Shown in pieces: positions 52,097 to 62,213 of a stretch of DNA of 64,000 nucleotides. The notes below the pieces were generated by a model, which made no database searches, was not told the DNA's origin, and saw only the letters and a program-made list of their open reading frames with translations. The number at the start of each line of letters is the position of its first letter. Positions within the stretch are counted from its first letter, which is position 1. This stretch comes from Bradyrhizobium sacchari (GTDB lineage: Bacteria > Pseudomonadota > Alphaproteobacteria > Rhizobiales > Xanthobacteraceae), in the NCBI RefSeq assembly GCF_002068095.1, contig NZ_LWIG01000007.1, positions 331,536 through 395,535 of the forward strand. Reading direction: 5' to 3'. A program made the translations under genes and the position numbers.

Positions 52097-52226
52097 TCGT
52101 CCTTCGAGACGACCGCTTCGCGGTCTCCTCAGGATGAGGCTGAGCAGCTTGGCCCCTTTTGAAACCGCCTCCACGCGCTCCGCCCTCATCCTGAGGGCCC
52201 GCCTTCGGCGGTCGTTTCGAAGGATG
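52097..52226. repeat. Large imperfect palindromic repeat
   Basis: CGTCCTTCGAGACGACCGC and CCTCAGGATGAG on the left mirror CTCATCCTGAGG and GGTCGTTTCGAAGGATG on the right, giving a long imperfect inverted repeat of about 130 bp. It belongs to a repeat type common in Bradyrhizobium and Rhodopseudomonas intergenic regions, here between phasin and the histidine kinase. Confidence 0.7.
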
Positions 52227-52486
52227 CGTTGTGGGCGAGCCAGGGATGCCGCATCCGGCCTCGACAGCCGGCCTGACGTTCGCTCTACCCCGCGAATCCT
52301 GCGGATGCAGTCTCGCTCCTGCTTGCGAGTTCTACCGGATTAAGGTTATCGCGGCTTTGGGCTCCTCTTTCCGGGCGGGGCCGTGGACCTGCCGGCGCGC
52401 GCGGGCAATACTAACCCTTTCTTAAGGCTGTCATTCCGGCAGCCGGCCCCTTGAGACGCCGACAGCGAGACGTGAAGCCGGGTTGG

Positions 52487-55400
52487 ATGAGTAGTTCGGA
52501 TTTCCAGTTGCGAGGCGTGGGCGATCCGCGGCTGGCCGTGCATGCGACCTCGCCGCTCGCCACCTGGCTGTTCGCGGTCGACGGCAGCCGCGTGCTGTGG
52601 GCCAATCCGGTCGGCGCAAGACTGTTCGGCGCGGCCCATGCCGCAGCGCTCGCCGAGAAGATCCTCGGCCCCGCCGACAGCCATCGCCGCCAGGTCGCCC
52701 GGCTCGCCCGCCAGCTGCCGGTGAGCGGCGCCGTGCGGCTGGAGCGGCTGCGCGGCTTCGGCGCCCGGCTCGGCACGCTGATGACCTGCGCCTGCGCGCG
52801 GCTCGACTTTGCCGACGGCAAGAACGGCGTGCTCGTCACCGCGCTGGACCCGACCGGGCAATCGATGCCGCTGGTCGAGCGGCTGCATCGGCTGGTGGCG
52901 GCTGCGAAGGTGCCGATGGCGGCGTTCGCGCCCGATGGCCTCTTCGTCGGCGCCAGCGAGGCCGCCCGCTCCCTGCTCGGCTTCCGCGACCTCGACGAAG
53001 CCGGCCTCGAGCAGGCCCGCAGCGATGCGCTCGCGCGCGGCCGCGTCGAGACGCCGATCGGCATCGGCCAGATGGTGCTGCAGCGGGTCGGCACGGGCGC
53101 CGATGTCGGCCTGGTCGCGCTGATCGAGCCGGCGGCCGCGCAAGCAGCGGCCGCGGATGCCGCGCCCGAGGCGCCGGCACCTCCGGCCACGGTGCCGGAC
53201 GATGTACAGCCTGCGCGGTCGAACGAGGCGGCCTCCGGAATTGCGCTGTTCGATGCCTTCGCCGAACCGGACGAGACGCTTGCTGCGAGCGAGCAGGCCT
53301 CGGAGATCGCATCGATCGAGGACGCCGCAGTGCCTGACGCGGATGCCGCGGAGACGACCGAAGCCAGCGACAGCGCGCCAAAGACTCCGGTTGAAAACCA
53401 CCTGGAGGCCATTGTGCCGCCGCAGGCCGCGCCGATCACATCAGGCATGGTCGAGCCGCCGCCCGCGCCCGCAGAGTCGCCCGCGCCGCGCCAGCATCCG
53501 TTGCGCTTCCTCTGGCAGATGGATGCGGAAGGCCGCTTCGTGCTCGGCTCGGACGAGTTCATCCGCCTGATGGGCGCGCACACCGCCGCCGGCTTCGGCC
53601 GCCCCTGGCGCGAGATCGCCGACCAGTTTTCGCTCGACCCCGAGGGCCGCGTGGCGCAGGCGCTCGCAAGCCACGACACCTGGGCCGGGATCACCGTGAA
53701 CTGGCCGGCCGACGGCGGCGAGCATCTGCCGGTCGAGCTCGCCGCCCTGCCGGTCTACGACCGCGATCGCAACTTTGCGGGCTTCCGCGGCTTTGGCGTC
53801 TGCCGCGATCTCGACGGCCTCAACCGGCTCGATGCGCTGCGCCGCTTCGAGCTGTTCGGCGCGCCGCAAGGCCCATCCGCCGAGATCGTCGAGCCGGAGC
53901 CTGCGCCCGAATTGGTGCCAGAGGCCGCGGCGCCGCCGCCGATCGAGCGACCGGCAGCTGAGCCCGAGCCGACGCCCGAACCTGAACTGCCCGAGCCCGT
54001 CAACGACGCGAATTCACACCCAACCGATCCGGAAACGCCAGTGGAAACGCCCCCCAACGTCGTGCCGTTCCGCAGCCCCGGCGATACCAGACCGCCGACG
54101 CTGACGCCGGTCGAGAACAGCGCGTTCAACGAGCTGGCGCGGCAATTGTCCGAGCGGCTCGAACGCGAGCGCGAGAGCACCGCGGCCAGCGCGGCAGAGC
54201 CGCCGGCTGCGGAGGTCACAGTTGAGCCGCCGCCGCCCGAGCCCGAACCCGAGCCTCTGCCGCCGCATGCGCCGGCCGAATGGCTGACCGAGGCAGTACC
54301 GCCGGCGCGCGGCACGAGCTTGCGCGACCGCACGCTGCTCGACCTGTTGCCGACGGGCATCCTGATCTATCGCCTCGACCGCCTGCTCTATGCCAACCCG
54401 GCGTTCCTCGCGCGCATGGGCTATGACAGCCTCAGCGCGCTGGAGCATGCCGGCGGGCTCGACGCGCTCTATGTCGAGCCGGGCGTATCGTCGGCCAGCA
54501 GCACCTCGCAAGGCGGCACGCCTGTGACGATCAGCGCGGCGCTTGCCAATGGCGAAGCGCCGCTGCCGACCACGGACGCGCATCTGCACAGCATCGACTG
54601 GGACGGCGACAGCGCGCATGCGCTGATCTGCGCGCTGCCGCAAGCCGCACCCGCTGCTGTCGCTGCGCCGCCGGTCGTTGCCGAGCCCATCGTCCCAGAA
54701 TCCTTTCCCTACGCGCCCGATCTCGAGCCCGCGGCCGGCGACGCCGACGCCGAAGATCTCGCCGCGATCCTCGACACCACGGCCGAGGGCATCGTCATGT
54801 TCGATGCCGAAGGCAACATCCACGCCTGCAACCGCAGCGCCGAGGCGCTGTTCGGCTATGACGGCGAGGCGCTGCTCGAGCAGAACCTGGCGACGCTGTT
54901 CGCGCCCGAGAGCCAGCAAATCGTCGCCGACTATCTCGACAGCGTGAAGAGCCAGGACATCGCCAGCCTGCTCGACCATGGCCGCGAGGTGCTGGGACGC
55001 GAGAAGAAGGGCGGCGTCATTCCGCTCGCCATGATCATGGGCCGCACCCGGCCCGACGGTCCCAACTTCTTCGCCGTGTTCCGCGACCTCTCGCAGAGCA
55101 AGAAGGGCGAGAGCGAATTGACGCAGGCCCGCCGCCTCGTCGACGGAGCCGCCAATGCGAAAGCCGACATGCTGGCGCGCATCAGCCACGAGATCCGGAC
55201 GCCGCTGAATGCCATCATCGGCTTCGCCGAGGTGATGATCTCGGAGCGCTTCGGCACGCTCGGCAACGAGCGCTACGGCGAGTACATGAAGGACATCCGC
55301 GCTTCCGGCGAGCGCGTCATCGCCATCATCGACGATCTGCTGGAGCTGTCGCGGATCGAGACCGGCAAGCTCGACCTCACCTTCGCCAACCTCAACCTCA

Positions 55401-55849
55401 ACGACCTCGTCGAGGCCTGCGTCGTGGTGATGCAGCCGCAGGCCAACCGCGAGCGCATCATCATCCGCACCTCGCTCGCCCATGCGCTGCCGCAGGTGAC
55501 GGCCGACGCGCGCGCGATGCGGCAGATCACCATGAACCTGATCTCGAACTCGATCCGGCTGGCGAGCGCCGGCGGCCAGGTCATCGTCTCGACCGCGATG
55601 ACCGACCGCGGCGAGATCGCGCTACGCATCCGTGACACCGGCCATGGCCTCTCGGAGCGCGAGCTCGCCGCCGCGATGGAGCCGTTCCGCACCCCGCCGC
55701 CCGGCGATGCCGCAGACAGTTCCGCGCTCAATTTGTCGCTCACCAAAGCGCTGGTCGAAGCCAACCGCGCCCAGTTCAACATCAAGAGCTCCGGGAATTC
55801 CGGCACGCTGATCGAAGTGGTGTTCGCGCCGGTGACGGCGGGGGCGTAG
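52487..55849 (+). CDS. Multi-PAS sensor histidine kinase (PdhS/PleC-DivJ family)
   Basis: A 1120-residue kinase. PAS-like sensors are seen near residues 25-110 (WLFAVDGSRVLWANPVGARL), 365-440 (FLWQMDAEGRFVLGSDEF) and 760-840 (LDTTAEGIVMFDAEGNIHAC). They are separated by long Ala/Pro/Glu-rich linkers. The kinase core has the H-box RISHEIRTPLNAIIGFAEVM near 905, N-box MNLISNSIRLAS and G-box RIRDTGHGLS, with no receiver domain at the end. The H-box and ERFGTLGNERYGEY are as in the PdhS kinases that control DivK and cell-cycle polarity in Rhizobiales. No membrane segments were seen, so it is cytoplasmic. TTG 52451 is an alternative start. Confidence 0.88.
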   Translation: MSSSDFQLRGVGDPRLAVHATSPLATWLFAVDGSRVLWANPVGARLFGAAHAAALAEKILGPADSHRRQVARLARQLPVSGAVRLERLRGFGARLGTLMTCACARLDFADGKNGVLVTALDPTGQSMPLVERLHRLVAAAKVPMAAFAPDGLFVGASEAARSLLGFRDLDEAGLEQARSDALARGRVETPIGIGQMVLQRVGTGADVGLVALIEPAAAQAAAADAAPEAPAPPATVPDDVQPARSNEAASGIALFDAFAEPDETLAASEQASEIASIEDAAVPDADAAETTEASDSAPKTPVENHLEAIVPPQAAPITSGMVEPPPAPAESPAPRQHPLRFLWQMDAEGRFVLGSDEFIRLMGAHTAAGFGRPWREIADQFSLDPEGRVAQALASHDTWAGITVNWPADGGEHLPVELAALPVYDRDRNFAGFRGFGVCRDLDGLNRLDALRRFELFGAPQGPSAEIVEPEPAPELVPEAAAPPPIERPAAEPEPTPEPELPEPVNDANSHPTDPETPVETPPNVVPFRSPGDTRPPTLTPVENSAFNELARQLSERLERERESTAASAAEPPAAEVTVEPPPPEPEPEPLPPHAPAEWLTEAVPPARGTSLRDRTLLDLLPTGILIYRLDRLLYANPAFLARMGYDSLSALEHAGGLDALYVEPGVSSASSTSQGGTPVTISAALANGEAPLPTTDAHLHSIDWDGDSAHALICALPQAAPAAVAAPPVVAEPIVPESFPYAPDLEPAAGDADAEDLAAILDTTAEGIVMFDAEGNIHACNRSAEALFGYDGEALLEQNLATLFAPESQQIVADYLDSVKSQDIASLLDHGREVLGREKKGGVIPLAMIMGRTRPDGPNFFAVFRDLSQSKKGESELTQARRLVDGAANAKADMLARISHEIRTPLNAIIGFAEVMISERFGTLGNERYGEYMKDIRASGERVIAIIDDLLELSRIETGKLDLTFANLNLNDLVEACVVVMQPQANRERIIIRTSLAHALPQVTADARAMRQITMNLISNSIRLASAGGQVIVSTAMTDRGEIALRIRDTGHGLSERELAAAMEPFRTPPPGDAADSSALNLSLTKALVEANRAQFNIKSSGNSGTLIEVVFAPVTAGA

Positions 55850-55870
55850 GCTCTATCAGCGAGCTCGCTG

Positions 55871-56015
55871 CAACCTCTCCCGCTTGCGGGGGAGGTCGGC
55901 GCGAAGCGCCGGGTGGGGGCTCTCGCCCCCCGGGGATTTTCTCGAGAGACCGCTGATAATCCCGTCGCGGAGACACCCCCTCCCCGTCCCTCCCCCGCGA
56001 GCGGGAGAGGGAGCG
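55871..56015. repeat. Bradyrhizobium-type palindromic intergenic repeat, inverted copy
   Basis: Blocks CCTCTCCCGCTTGCGGGGGA, GCGCGAAGCGCC, GGGGGCTCTCGCCCCC and GGGGATTTTCTC repeat those at 51223-51316 in reverse orientation, followed by a second CTCCCCCGCGAGCGGGAG hairpin. It lies between the kinase stop and the convergent monooxygenase gene. Confidence 0.75.
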
Positions 56016-56061
56016 AGAGAGCGGCGCGCCCCTTACAGTGCAAGCTTACGCCGCGCGCACC

Positions 56062-57606
56062 TCATCCGAGCGCGATGGGCTCGCCGAACCAACGCGACGC
56101 GGCCTGGAGGGCTTCGTCATCATCGGACGCGCCGTCGCTCGCCCACGCAACAAAGCCGTCGGGCCGCACCAGCAGCGCGCTCAGGCCCAGCCGATCCCGG
56201 GGCTCGGCTGCAACATACGCGATCCGATCACTCCAGCGAAGTGCAAGCGTCTGAAGCGGCGCACGCGCGTCGAAGTCCAGCAAGAGGCCTTTCGCCTTCC
56301 TGAGACGTTCTCCGACCGTCGTGCCGTCAGAGAGTTCGAATTCGGGAACACTGCCGCCGACGAGCGGATGGCTGCCGCCGAGATCGTAGCGGAGCGCGGC
56401 GCCGCGCACCCGACAGGCGAAATAGGTCGCGCCGTCTCTTGTTGCGACGAGATCGCGGATGATCGCGTGGAGCGCGCGGCTGCTCGGCGTCGGCCTCATG
56501 ATGGCGACCTGCGCGCGCGACCAGTCGAGGATTTGTGCGCCGACGGGATGCCGCTCATGAGCATAGGTGTCGAGGAGATCTGGCGGGGCATGACCGCGGA
56601 CCGTGGCAGCCAGCTTCCAGCCCAGGTTCATCGCATCGCCAAGACCGAGATTGAGGCCCTGACCGCCCAGCGGCGAATGGGTGTGCGCGGCATCGCCCGC
56701 GAGCAGCACGCGTCCTTTGCGATATGTGGATGCCTGACGCGCCCGATCGGTCCAGGTGGACGCGAGCCGAAGCGCGGTGACGGTCACGTCGGTGCAGGAG
56801 ACGCGGCGCAGGACCTCTTGCACATGATCCAATGTGATCGGCGCGCTGCGATGAAAAGCGCCGCCGTCGAAATCGACCATCGCGATCGTCCCGGGCTGCG
56901 CGTAGGTGTACATGCCCGCCGGGGTGTAGTTGCGGCCGGGGCTGAGTTTCTCCGGATCGCTCAACGCGACCTCGATGGAATAGCCGGTGAATTCAGGGTC
57001 TGTTCCGGCGAAGTCGAACCCGCAGATCTTGCGCACCGTGCTGCGGCCGCCGTCGCAGCCGACAAGCCAGCGTCCGCGAAAGGTCTCGTCCGCGGCCTTC
57101 ACCGTCACGTCGTCGTCGGAGGCGGCAACGGCGCTCACGCCCAAACCGCGCCTGATGTCGGCGCCCAGGCTGCTTGCGCGCGCGGCCAGGACGGTTTCGA
57201 GCGTGTCCATTTCGACGGCGACGCCGGCATCGGCCGGCGTCGGCAGGCGCCAGGGCCATTGCGCGGCATCGACGTCGTCCTGATAGAACTGGATGCCGGC
57301 GAAATGACCTGCGGGCTTGCGCGGCTGCTGCATCCAGTGCGCGGCGCTCTTGATCGCGCCTGACTTCGCGCGCTGCGCGGCCAGGATCTCGTCCAGCAAG
57401 CCGCGCCGGTGCAACGCCTCGGTTGTCGGGATCGAAAGGCCACGCAGGCCGAACGGGAGCTGCTTCAGCGCCGAATGCGGGTCTTGCGCTTGTTCCAGCA
57501 CCAGAACCGAAAATCCGGCGAGCCGCAGCTCGCAGGCGAGAAACAGGCCGACAGGCCCGGCACCGGCAATGACGACGTCGTAGATATCAGTGGATCGGGT
57601 TTGCAT
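56062..57606 (-). CDS. FAD-dependent monooxygenase (class A aromatic hydroxylase type)
   Basis: A 514-residue flavoprotein. The ADP-binding motif is VVIAGAGPVGLFLACELRLA, the DG motif VGCDGGRSTVRK, and the GD motif LLAGDAAHTHSPLGGQGLNL with LGDAMNLGWKLA. The middle region is the PheA/TfdB-type substrate domain, and the last ~130 residues form a thioredoxin-like tail. It probably hydroxylates an aromatic compound with NAD(P)H and oxygen, but the substrate is unknown. The Met at 57606 is the family start; the long upstream frame is not coding. No partner gene of an aromatic pathway is near. Confidence 0.9.
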   Translation of the reverse strand: MQTRSTDIYDVVIAGAGPVGLFLACELRLAGFSVLVLEQAQDPHSALKQLPFGLRGLSIPTTEALHRRGLLDEILAAQRAKSGAIKSAAHWMQQPRKPAGHFAGIQFYQDDVDAAQWPWRLPTPADAGVAVEMDTLETVLAARASSLGADIRRGLGVSAVAASDDDVTVKAADETFRGRWLVGCDGGRSTVRKICGFDFAGTDPEFTGYSIEVALSDPEKLSPGRNYTPAGMYTYAQPGTIAMVDFDGGAFHRSAPITLDHVQEVLRRVSCTDVTVTALRLASTWTDRARQASTYRKGRVLLAGDAAHTHSPLGGQGLNLGLGDAMNLGWKLAATVRGHAPPDLLDTYAHERHPVGAQILDWSRAQVAIMRPTPSSRALHAIIRDLVATRDGATYFACRVRGAALRYDLGGSHPLVGGSVPEFELSDGTTVGERLRKAKGLLLDFDARAPLQTLALRWSDRIAYVAAEPRDRLGLSALLVRPDGFVAWASDGASDDDEALQAASRWFGEPIALG

Positions 57607-57863
57607 GAGACGCTCCTCGAGTCGATGTTCGACCGGAGCGTTCCCAGAGCTTCGAGAATCACACGGACGAACGATTGAGCGCCCAAAGGGCGCCCGCTGT
57701 TCGTCGTGGGGATCTCGTGCACAAGGCCAAAGACCAGAGCTTTCGTCACCGAAGCGACCTCGTTTCCGAAGGGACCTCGTTACCGAAAGGACTTGGGCTG
57801 ACCAGACCAAGTCTGCCTTTTCCGACGCGAGCGATATAGCTCCGCGGCGATGGGCATGCAACG

Positions 57864-57897
57864 AAAAAGGCACGGCGCTCGTGGCACCGTGCCTTTC
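57864..57897 (-). terminator. Terminator of the thiolase gene
   Basis: AAAGGCACGG pairs with CCGTGCCTTT around the loop, and the minus strand continues with a run of T. It lies 18 bp after the thiolase stop. Confidence 0.85.
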
Positions 57898-57915
57898 AGA
57901 TGTCTGCGCCTCGGA

Positions 57916-59088
57916 TCAGCTGTAGATCTCGAACAGGCCGGCGCCGCCCTGGCCGCCGCCGATGCACATCGTCACGACGCCCCACTTGGCCTTGCGCCGC
58001 GCGCCTTCCTGCAGCAGATGGCCGGTGAGACGGGCGCCGGTCATGCCGAAGGGATGGCCGATCGCGATCGAGCCGCCATTGACGTTGTACTTGGCGGGAT
58101 CGATGCCGAGCTGGTCGCGGCAATACAGGCACTGGCTGGCGAAGGCCTCGTTGAGCTCCCACAGGTCGATGTCGTCGATCTTGAGCCCGGTGCGCTTCAG
58201 GAGCTTCGGGATCGCGAACACCGGGCCGATGCCCATCTCGTCCGGCTCGCAGCCGGCGGTCGCCCAGGCAACGAAGCGGCCGAGCGGCTTCAGGCCGCGC
58301 TTCTCGGCGTCCTTGGCTTCCATCAGCACGACGGCGGCGGCGCCGTCCGAGAGCTGGCTGGCATTGCCGGCGGTGACGAACTTGCCGGGGCCCTTCACCG
58401 GCTCGAGCTTCGCCAATCCTTCCATCGTGGTGTCAGGGCGATTGCATTCGTCGCGATCGACGACGTAGTCGACGATGCTCTCCGCCTTGGTCTGCTTGTC
58501 CACGACCTTCATCTTCGTCTTCATCGGGACGATCTCGTCCTTGAACTTGTTTGCCTGCTGCGCGGCGGCCATGCGGCGCTGCGATTCCAGCGAGAACTCG
58601 TCCTGGTATTCGCGGCTGAGCTTGTAGCGCTCGGCGACGATGTCGGCGGTGTCGATCATCGCCATGAAGATATCGGGCGCGACCTTGAGCAGTTCCGGAT
58701 CGACCCATTCCTTCGGCGAGCCGCCGCCGGGGATCGAGATGCTCTCGACGCCGCCGGCGACGATGCAGTCGGCGCCGTCAGAGCGGATCGAGTTGGCGGC
58801 CATCGCGATGGTCTGCAGCCCCGAGGAGCAGAAGCGGTTCACCGAGACGCCGGCCGTGGTCTTCGGGAGCCCTGCGAGCAGCGCGGCCTGGCGACCGATG
58901 TTCGGCGCGCCGTGGGCGCAATTGCCGAGATAGCAATCCTCGACATAGTCCTTCTCGACGCCGGCACGATCGACCGCATGATGGATGGCGTGCGCCGCGA
59001 GCGACATCGGCGGCGTGATGTTGAACCCGCCGCGGCCGGACTTTGCGAGGCCCGTGCGCGCATAGGAAACGATGACGGCTTCACGCAT
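57916..59088 (-). CDS. Acetyl-CoA C-acyltransferase (thiolase)
   Basis: A 390-residue thiolase starting MREAVIVSYARTGLAKSGRG. Active-site Cys is in NRFCSSGLQTIAMAA near residue 90, the NEAFASQ motif is near 330, His in GGSIAIGHPFGMTGARL and the second Cys in CIGGGQGGAGLFE. It joins or cleaves acyl-CoA with acetyl-CoA; whether its role is beta-oxidation or biosynthesis (including PHA precursor supply) cannot be told from the sequence. An upstream in-frame Met would add a non-homologous leader. It is a single-gene unit with its own terminator. Confidence 0.95.
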   Translation of the reverse strand: MREAVIVSYARTGLAKSGRGGFNITPPMSLAAHAIHHAVDRAGVEKDYVEDCYLGNCAHGAPNIGRQAALLAGLPKTTAGVSVNRFCSSGLQTIAMAANSIRSDGADCIVAGGVESISIPGGGSPKEWVDPELLKVAPDIFMAMIDTADIVAERYKLSREYQDEFSLESQRRMAAAQQANKFKDEIVPMKTKMKVVDKQTKAESIVDYVVDRDECNRPDTTMEGLAKLEPVKGPGKFVTAGNASQLSDGAAAVVLMEAKDAEKRGLKPLGRFVAWATAGCEPDEMGIGPVFAIPKLLKRTGLKIDDIDLWELNEAFASQCLYCRDQLGIDPAKYNVNGGSIAIGHPFGMTGARLTGHLLQEGARRKAKWGVVTMCIGGGQGGAGLFEIYS

Positions 59089-59165
59089 TGTTTTCTCCCT
59101 TGTCGAACGATTTTGAACGGAGCGTCCTGCCGTCATTGGTACACAAAGATTGGCGGGTGCGGGAG

Positions 59166-59199
59166 AAATAAAAACGCCGCCCTCGCTGGGAGGGCGGCG
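59166..59199 (-). terminator. Terminator of the serC-serA unit
   Basis: CGCCGCCCT (59175-59183) pairs with AGGGCGGCG (59191-59199). On the minus strand the stem runs into TTTTTATTT. It follows the serA stop across a repeat. Confidence 0.85.
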
Positions 59200-59238
59200 C
59201 TGTTGTTCCGCGGGTCGGAATATATGGTATGATGATCG

Positions 59239-59322
59239 TCATTCCGGGACGGCCCGCAGTGCCGAACCCGGAATCTCGTCATTCCGGGTTCGATGTTTCG
59301 CATCGCCCCGGAATGACGACCT
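59239..59322. repeat. GC-rich inverted repeat after serA
   Basis: CGTCATTCCGGG and CCCCGGAATGACG mark the ends, with an internal GAACCCGGAATCTCGTCATTC unit reversed as GGGTTCGATGTTTCGCATCG. It is a common repeat in Bradyrhizobium intergenic DNA and directly follows the serA stop. Confidence 0.7.
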
Positions 59323-59323
59323 G

Positions 59324-60913
59324 TCAGAACGTCAGCGCCTTGGCCTGCTTGACCTGCGGCAGCGCCTGCACCTTGGCGAGCAGGTCGGGCGGGACCGCGC
59401 CGTCGACCTCGACGAGGGCGATGGCATCGCTGCCGGGGGCGACACGGCCGAGATGGAAGGTGGCGATGTTGATCTTGGCGTCGCCCAGGAGGCTTGCGAA
59501 CTTGCCGATGAAGCCAGGCTTGTCCTCGTTGGTGACGTAGATCATCGACTTGCCGAACTCGGCGTCGACGCGGATGCCCTTGACGTCGACGAGGCGCGGC
59601 TTGCCGTCGTGATAGACGGTGCCGGAAACCGAGCGCTCCTGGCGCTCGGTCGCGACGGTGACGGTGATCAGGCTCTCATAGTCGCTCTGGGCGGCGCGCA
59701 CGATCTCGTCCACCACCATGCCGCGCTCCTTGGCGACGATCGGCGCGGACACCACGTTGACTTCTCCGAGCATCGGCCGCAGCAGGCCGGACAGCACCGC
59801 GGAGGTGATCGCCTTGATCTTCATCTCGGCGACGTGGCCTTCATAGGTGATCTCGACCTTGAGAATGCCGCTCTCGGTGAGCTGGCCGGCGAACGAGCCG
59901 AGCTTCTCGGCAAGCGCGATGAACGGCTTCAGCTTCGGCGCTTCTTCCGCCGTGATCGAGGGGAAGTTGACCGCATTCGAGATCGCGCCGGTGAGCAGGT
60001 AATCCGACATCTGCTCGGCGACCTGGAGCGCGACGTTCTCCTGCGCTTCCGTGGTGGAGGCGCCGAGATGCGGGGTGCAGATCACGTTGGGATGGCCGAA
60101 CAGCACGTTGGAGGTCGCGGGTTCCTCGACGAAGACGTCGAAGGCGGCGCCCGCAATGTGCTTGGAATTGAGCGCATCGACCACCGCCTGCTCGTCGACG
60201 AGACCGCCGCGGGCACAGTTGATCAGGCGCACGCCCTTCTTCATTTTGGCGATCGCGGCCGCGTCGATGATGTTCTTCGTCTTCTCGGTCAGCGGCGTGT
60301 GCAGCGTGATGAAATCGGCGCGCTTCAAGAGATCGTCGAGCTCGACCTTTTCGACGCCGATGTCCTTGGCGCGCTCCGGCGACAGGAACGGATCGAACGC
60401 GATCACCTTCATGCGCAGTCCGAGCGCACGGTCGGCGACGATCGAGCCGATATTGCCGCAGCCGACAACGCCGAGCACCTTGCCGGTGATCTCGACGCCC
60501 ATGAAGCGGTTCTTCTCCCACTTGCCGGCCTGGGTCGAGGCGTCGGCCTGCGGGATCTCGCGGGCGAGCGCCAGCATCAGGGTGACGGCGTGCTCGGCGG
60601 TCGTGATCGAATTGCCGAACGGCGTGTTCATCACGATGATGCCCTTGGCGGTGGCGGCCGGAATCTCGACATTGTCGACGCCGATGCCGGCGCGGCCGAT
60701 CACCTTCAGCCTGGTCGCCTTCTCCAGGATCTTGGCCGTCGCCTTCGTCGCGGAGCGGATCGCAAGGCCGTCGTAATTGCCGATGATCTCGGCGAGCTTG
60801 TCCTTGTCCTTGCCGAGGTTGGGCTGGAAGTCGACCTCGACGCCGCGGTCTTTGAAGATCTGCACGGCGGCGGGAGAGAGCGCGTCGGAAATGAGAACTT
60901 TGGGTTTGGTCAT
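59324..60913 (-). CDS. serA: D-3-phosphoglycerate dehydrogenase
   Basis: A 529-residue SerA, first step of serine synthesis (3-phosphoglycerate to 3-phosphohydroxypyruvate, NAD). N-terminal substrate part KPKVLISDALSPAAVQIFKD, NAD-binding VLGVVGCGNIGSIVADRALG, catalytic Arg and Glu region NCARGGLVDEQAV, and His in HLGASTTEAQENVALQVAEQ. The C-terminal intervening and ACT domains (from about 320; ACT begins IYVTNEDKPGFIGKFASLLG) are as in the long SerA type, which can be inhibited by serine. It lies 127 bp downstream of serC on the same strand. Confidence 0.97.
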   Translation of the reverse strand: MTKPKVLISDALSPAAVQIFKDRGVEVDFQPNLGKDKDKLAEIIGNYDGLAIRSATKATAKILEKATRLKVIGRAGIGVDNVEIPAATAKGIIVMNTPFGNSITTAEHAVTLMLALAREIPQADASTQAGKWEKNRFMGVEITGKVLGVVGCGNIGSIVADRALGLRMKVIAFDPFLSPERAKDIGVEKVELDDLLKRADFITLHTPLTEKTKNIIDAAAIAKMKKGVRLINCARGGLVDEQAVVDALNSKHIAGAAFDVFVEEPATSNVLFGHPNVICTPHLGASTTEAQENVALQVAEQMSDYLLTGAISNAVNFPSITAEEAPKLKPFIALAEKLGSFAGQLTESGILKVEITYEGHVAEMKIKAITSAVLSGLLRPMLGEVNVVSAPIVAKERGMVVDEIVRAAQSDYESLITVTVATERQERSVSGTVYHDGKPRLVDVKGIRVDAEFGKSMIYVTNEDKPGFIGKFASLLGDAKINIATFHLGRVAPGSDAIALVEVDGAVPPDLLAKVQALPQVKQAKALTF

Positions 60914-60949
60914 GGGGATGATCCGTGGTGCGAGCTGCATTTACGGAAC

Positions 60950-61025
60950 GTCATCCGCGGGCTTCACCCGCGGGTCCATCCTACTTGATCGATGGATGGC
61001 CGGGTCGAGCCCGGCCATGACGAGA
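60950..61025. repeat. Short palindromic repeat between serC and serA
   Basis: GCGGGCTTCACCCGCGGGT and GGCCGGGTCGAGCCCGGCC form two GC-rich hairpins in the serC-serA gap. This matches a repeat type often found in Bradyrhizobium intergenic regions; it could also attenuate or stabilise the shared transcript. Confidence 0.6.
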
Positions 61026-61040
61026 ATGAGTTGGAGCGCG

Positions 61041-62213
61041 TCAGGCCGCCTTGGCGAGCTGCGCCTTGGTCTCGGCGAAGGCCCAGTCGATCCACTGCGT
61101 CAGCAGCTCGACGTCCTTCGCTTCCACCGTGGCGCCGCACCAGATGCGCAGGCCGGCGGGCGCATCGCGGTAATAGGCGAAATCGTAGCCTGCGCCTTCC
61201 TTCTCGACCAGCGCGACCAGCTTCTTGGAGAACTCCGCCTGCGCGTCGTCCGAGAGCGAGGTGATCGCGGGATCGGTGAACTTCAGGCACACCGAAGTGT
61301 TGGAGCGGATCGCGGCGTCCTTGGCGAGGAAGTCGATCCAGGGCGTCTTCGCCTTCCAGTCGGCGAGCACCTTGGTGTTGGCGTCGGCGCGCGCGATCAG
61401 CGCCTTGAGGCCGCCGATCGACTTGGCCCAGTTCAGCGCGTCGAGATAGTCCTCGACGCAGAGCATCGACGGCGTGTTGATGGTCTCGCCGACGAAGATG
61501 CCTTCGTTGAGCTTGCCGCCCTTGGTCATGCGGAAGATCTTTGGCAGCGGCCAGGCCGGCTTGTAGGTCTCGAGCCGCTCCACCGCGCGGGGCGACAGGA
61601 TCAGCATGCCGTGCGCGGCTTCGCCGCCGAGCGCCTTCTGCCAGGAGAAGGTGACGACGTCGAGCTTGGCCCAGTCGAGAGCTTGTGCGAATGCGGCGGA
61701 GGTCGCGTCGCAGATGGTCAGGCCTTCGCGGGTCGCGCTGATCCAGTCGGCGTTCGGGACGCGCACGCCCGAGGTGGTGCCGTTCCAGGTGAAGACGACG
61801 TCGCTCTTGGGATCGACCTTGGAGAGGTCGGGGATCTCACCATAGCCAGCGTTGAGCTTGGTGACGTCCTTGAGCTTCAATTCCTTGACGATGTCGCTGA
61901 CCCAGCCCTCGCCGAAGGATTCCCAGGCGAGCGTGGTGACGGGCCTTGCCCCGAGCAGCGACCACAGTGCCATCTCGACCGCGCCGGTATCGGAGGCCGG
62001 CACGATGCCGATGCGATAATCGGCCGGCACTTCAAGCACTTCGCGCGTCAGATCGATCGCGAGCTTGAGCTTGGTCTTGCCGACCTTCGCACGATGCGAA
62101 CGGCCGAGCGCTGCGTCCTTGAGATTTTGGGCGTTCCAGCCGGGGCGCTTGGCGCAGGGGCCGGAGGAAAAATGCGGCACGGTCGGCCGCGAAGCGGGCT
62201 TCGCTACAGTCAT
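61041..62213 (-). CDS. serC: Phosphoserine aminotransferase
   Basis: A 390-residue class V aminotransferase that converts 3-phosphohydroxypyruvate to phosphoserine with glutamate and PLP. It reads [20 protein letters not shown] near the start, [17 protein letters not shown], the PLP Lys in [20 protein letters not shown] and [18 protein letters not shown] near the end. The layout is that of the alphaproteobacterial SerC subgroup. It precedes serA, giving two consecutive steps of serine synthesis in one unit. The leader holds a serC-type RNA motif. Confidence 0.96.
   Translation of the reverse strand: MTVAKPASRPTVPHFSSGPCAKRPGWNAQNLKDAALGRSHRAKVGKTKLKLAIDLTREVLEVPADYRIGIVPASDTGAVEMALWSLLGARPVTTLAWESFGEGWVSDIVKELKLKDVTKLNAGYGEIPDLSKVDPKSDVVFTWNGTTSGVRVPNADWISATREGLTICDATSAAFAQALDWAKLDVVTFSWQKALGGEAAHGMLILSPRAVERLETYKPAWPLPKIFRMTKGGKLNEGIFVGETINTPSMLCVEDYLDALNWAKSIGGLKALIARADANTKVLADWKAKTPWIDFLAKDAAIRSNTSVCLKFTDPAITSLSDDAQAEFSKKLVALVEKEGAGYDFAYYRDAPAGLRIWCGATVEAKDVELLTQWIDWAFAETKAQLAKAA

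Noticed and set aside
54014..55483. 489-residue minus-strand open frame inside the histidine kinase gene
   Set aside because: Antisense to a gene with clear kinase motifs; composition is Gly/Arg/Ala/Val-rich without domains.
56038..57363. 441-residue plus-strand open frame over the monooxygenase
   Set aside because: The opposite strand has all three FAD motifs; this one has none.
59150..60988. 612-residue plus-strand open frame over serA
   Set aside because: Antisense to serA; the sequence consists of Gly/Asp/Leu/Val shadow pattern.
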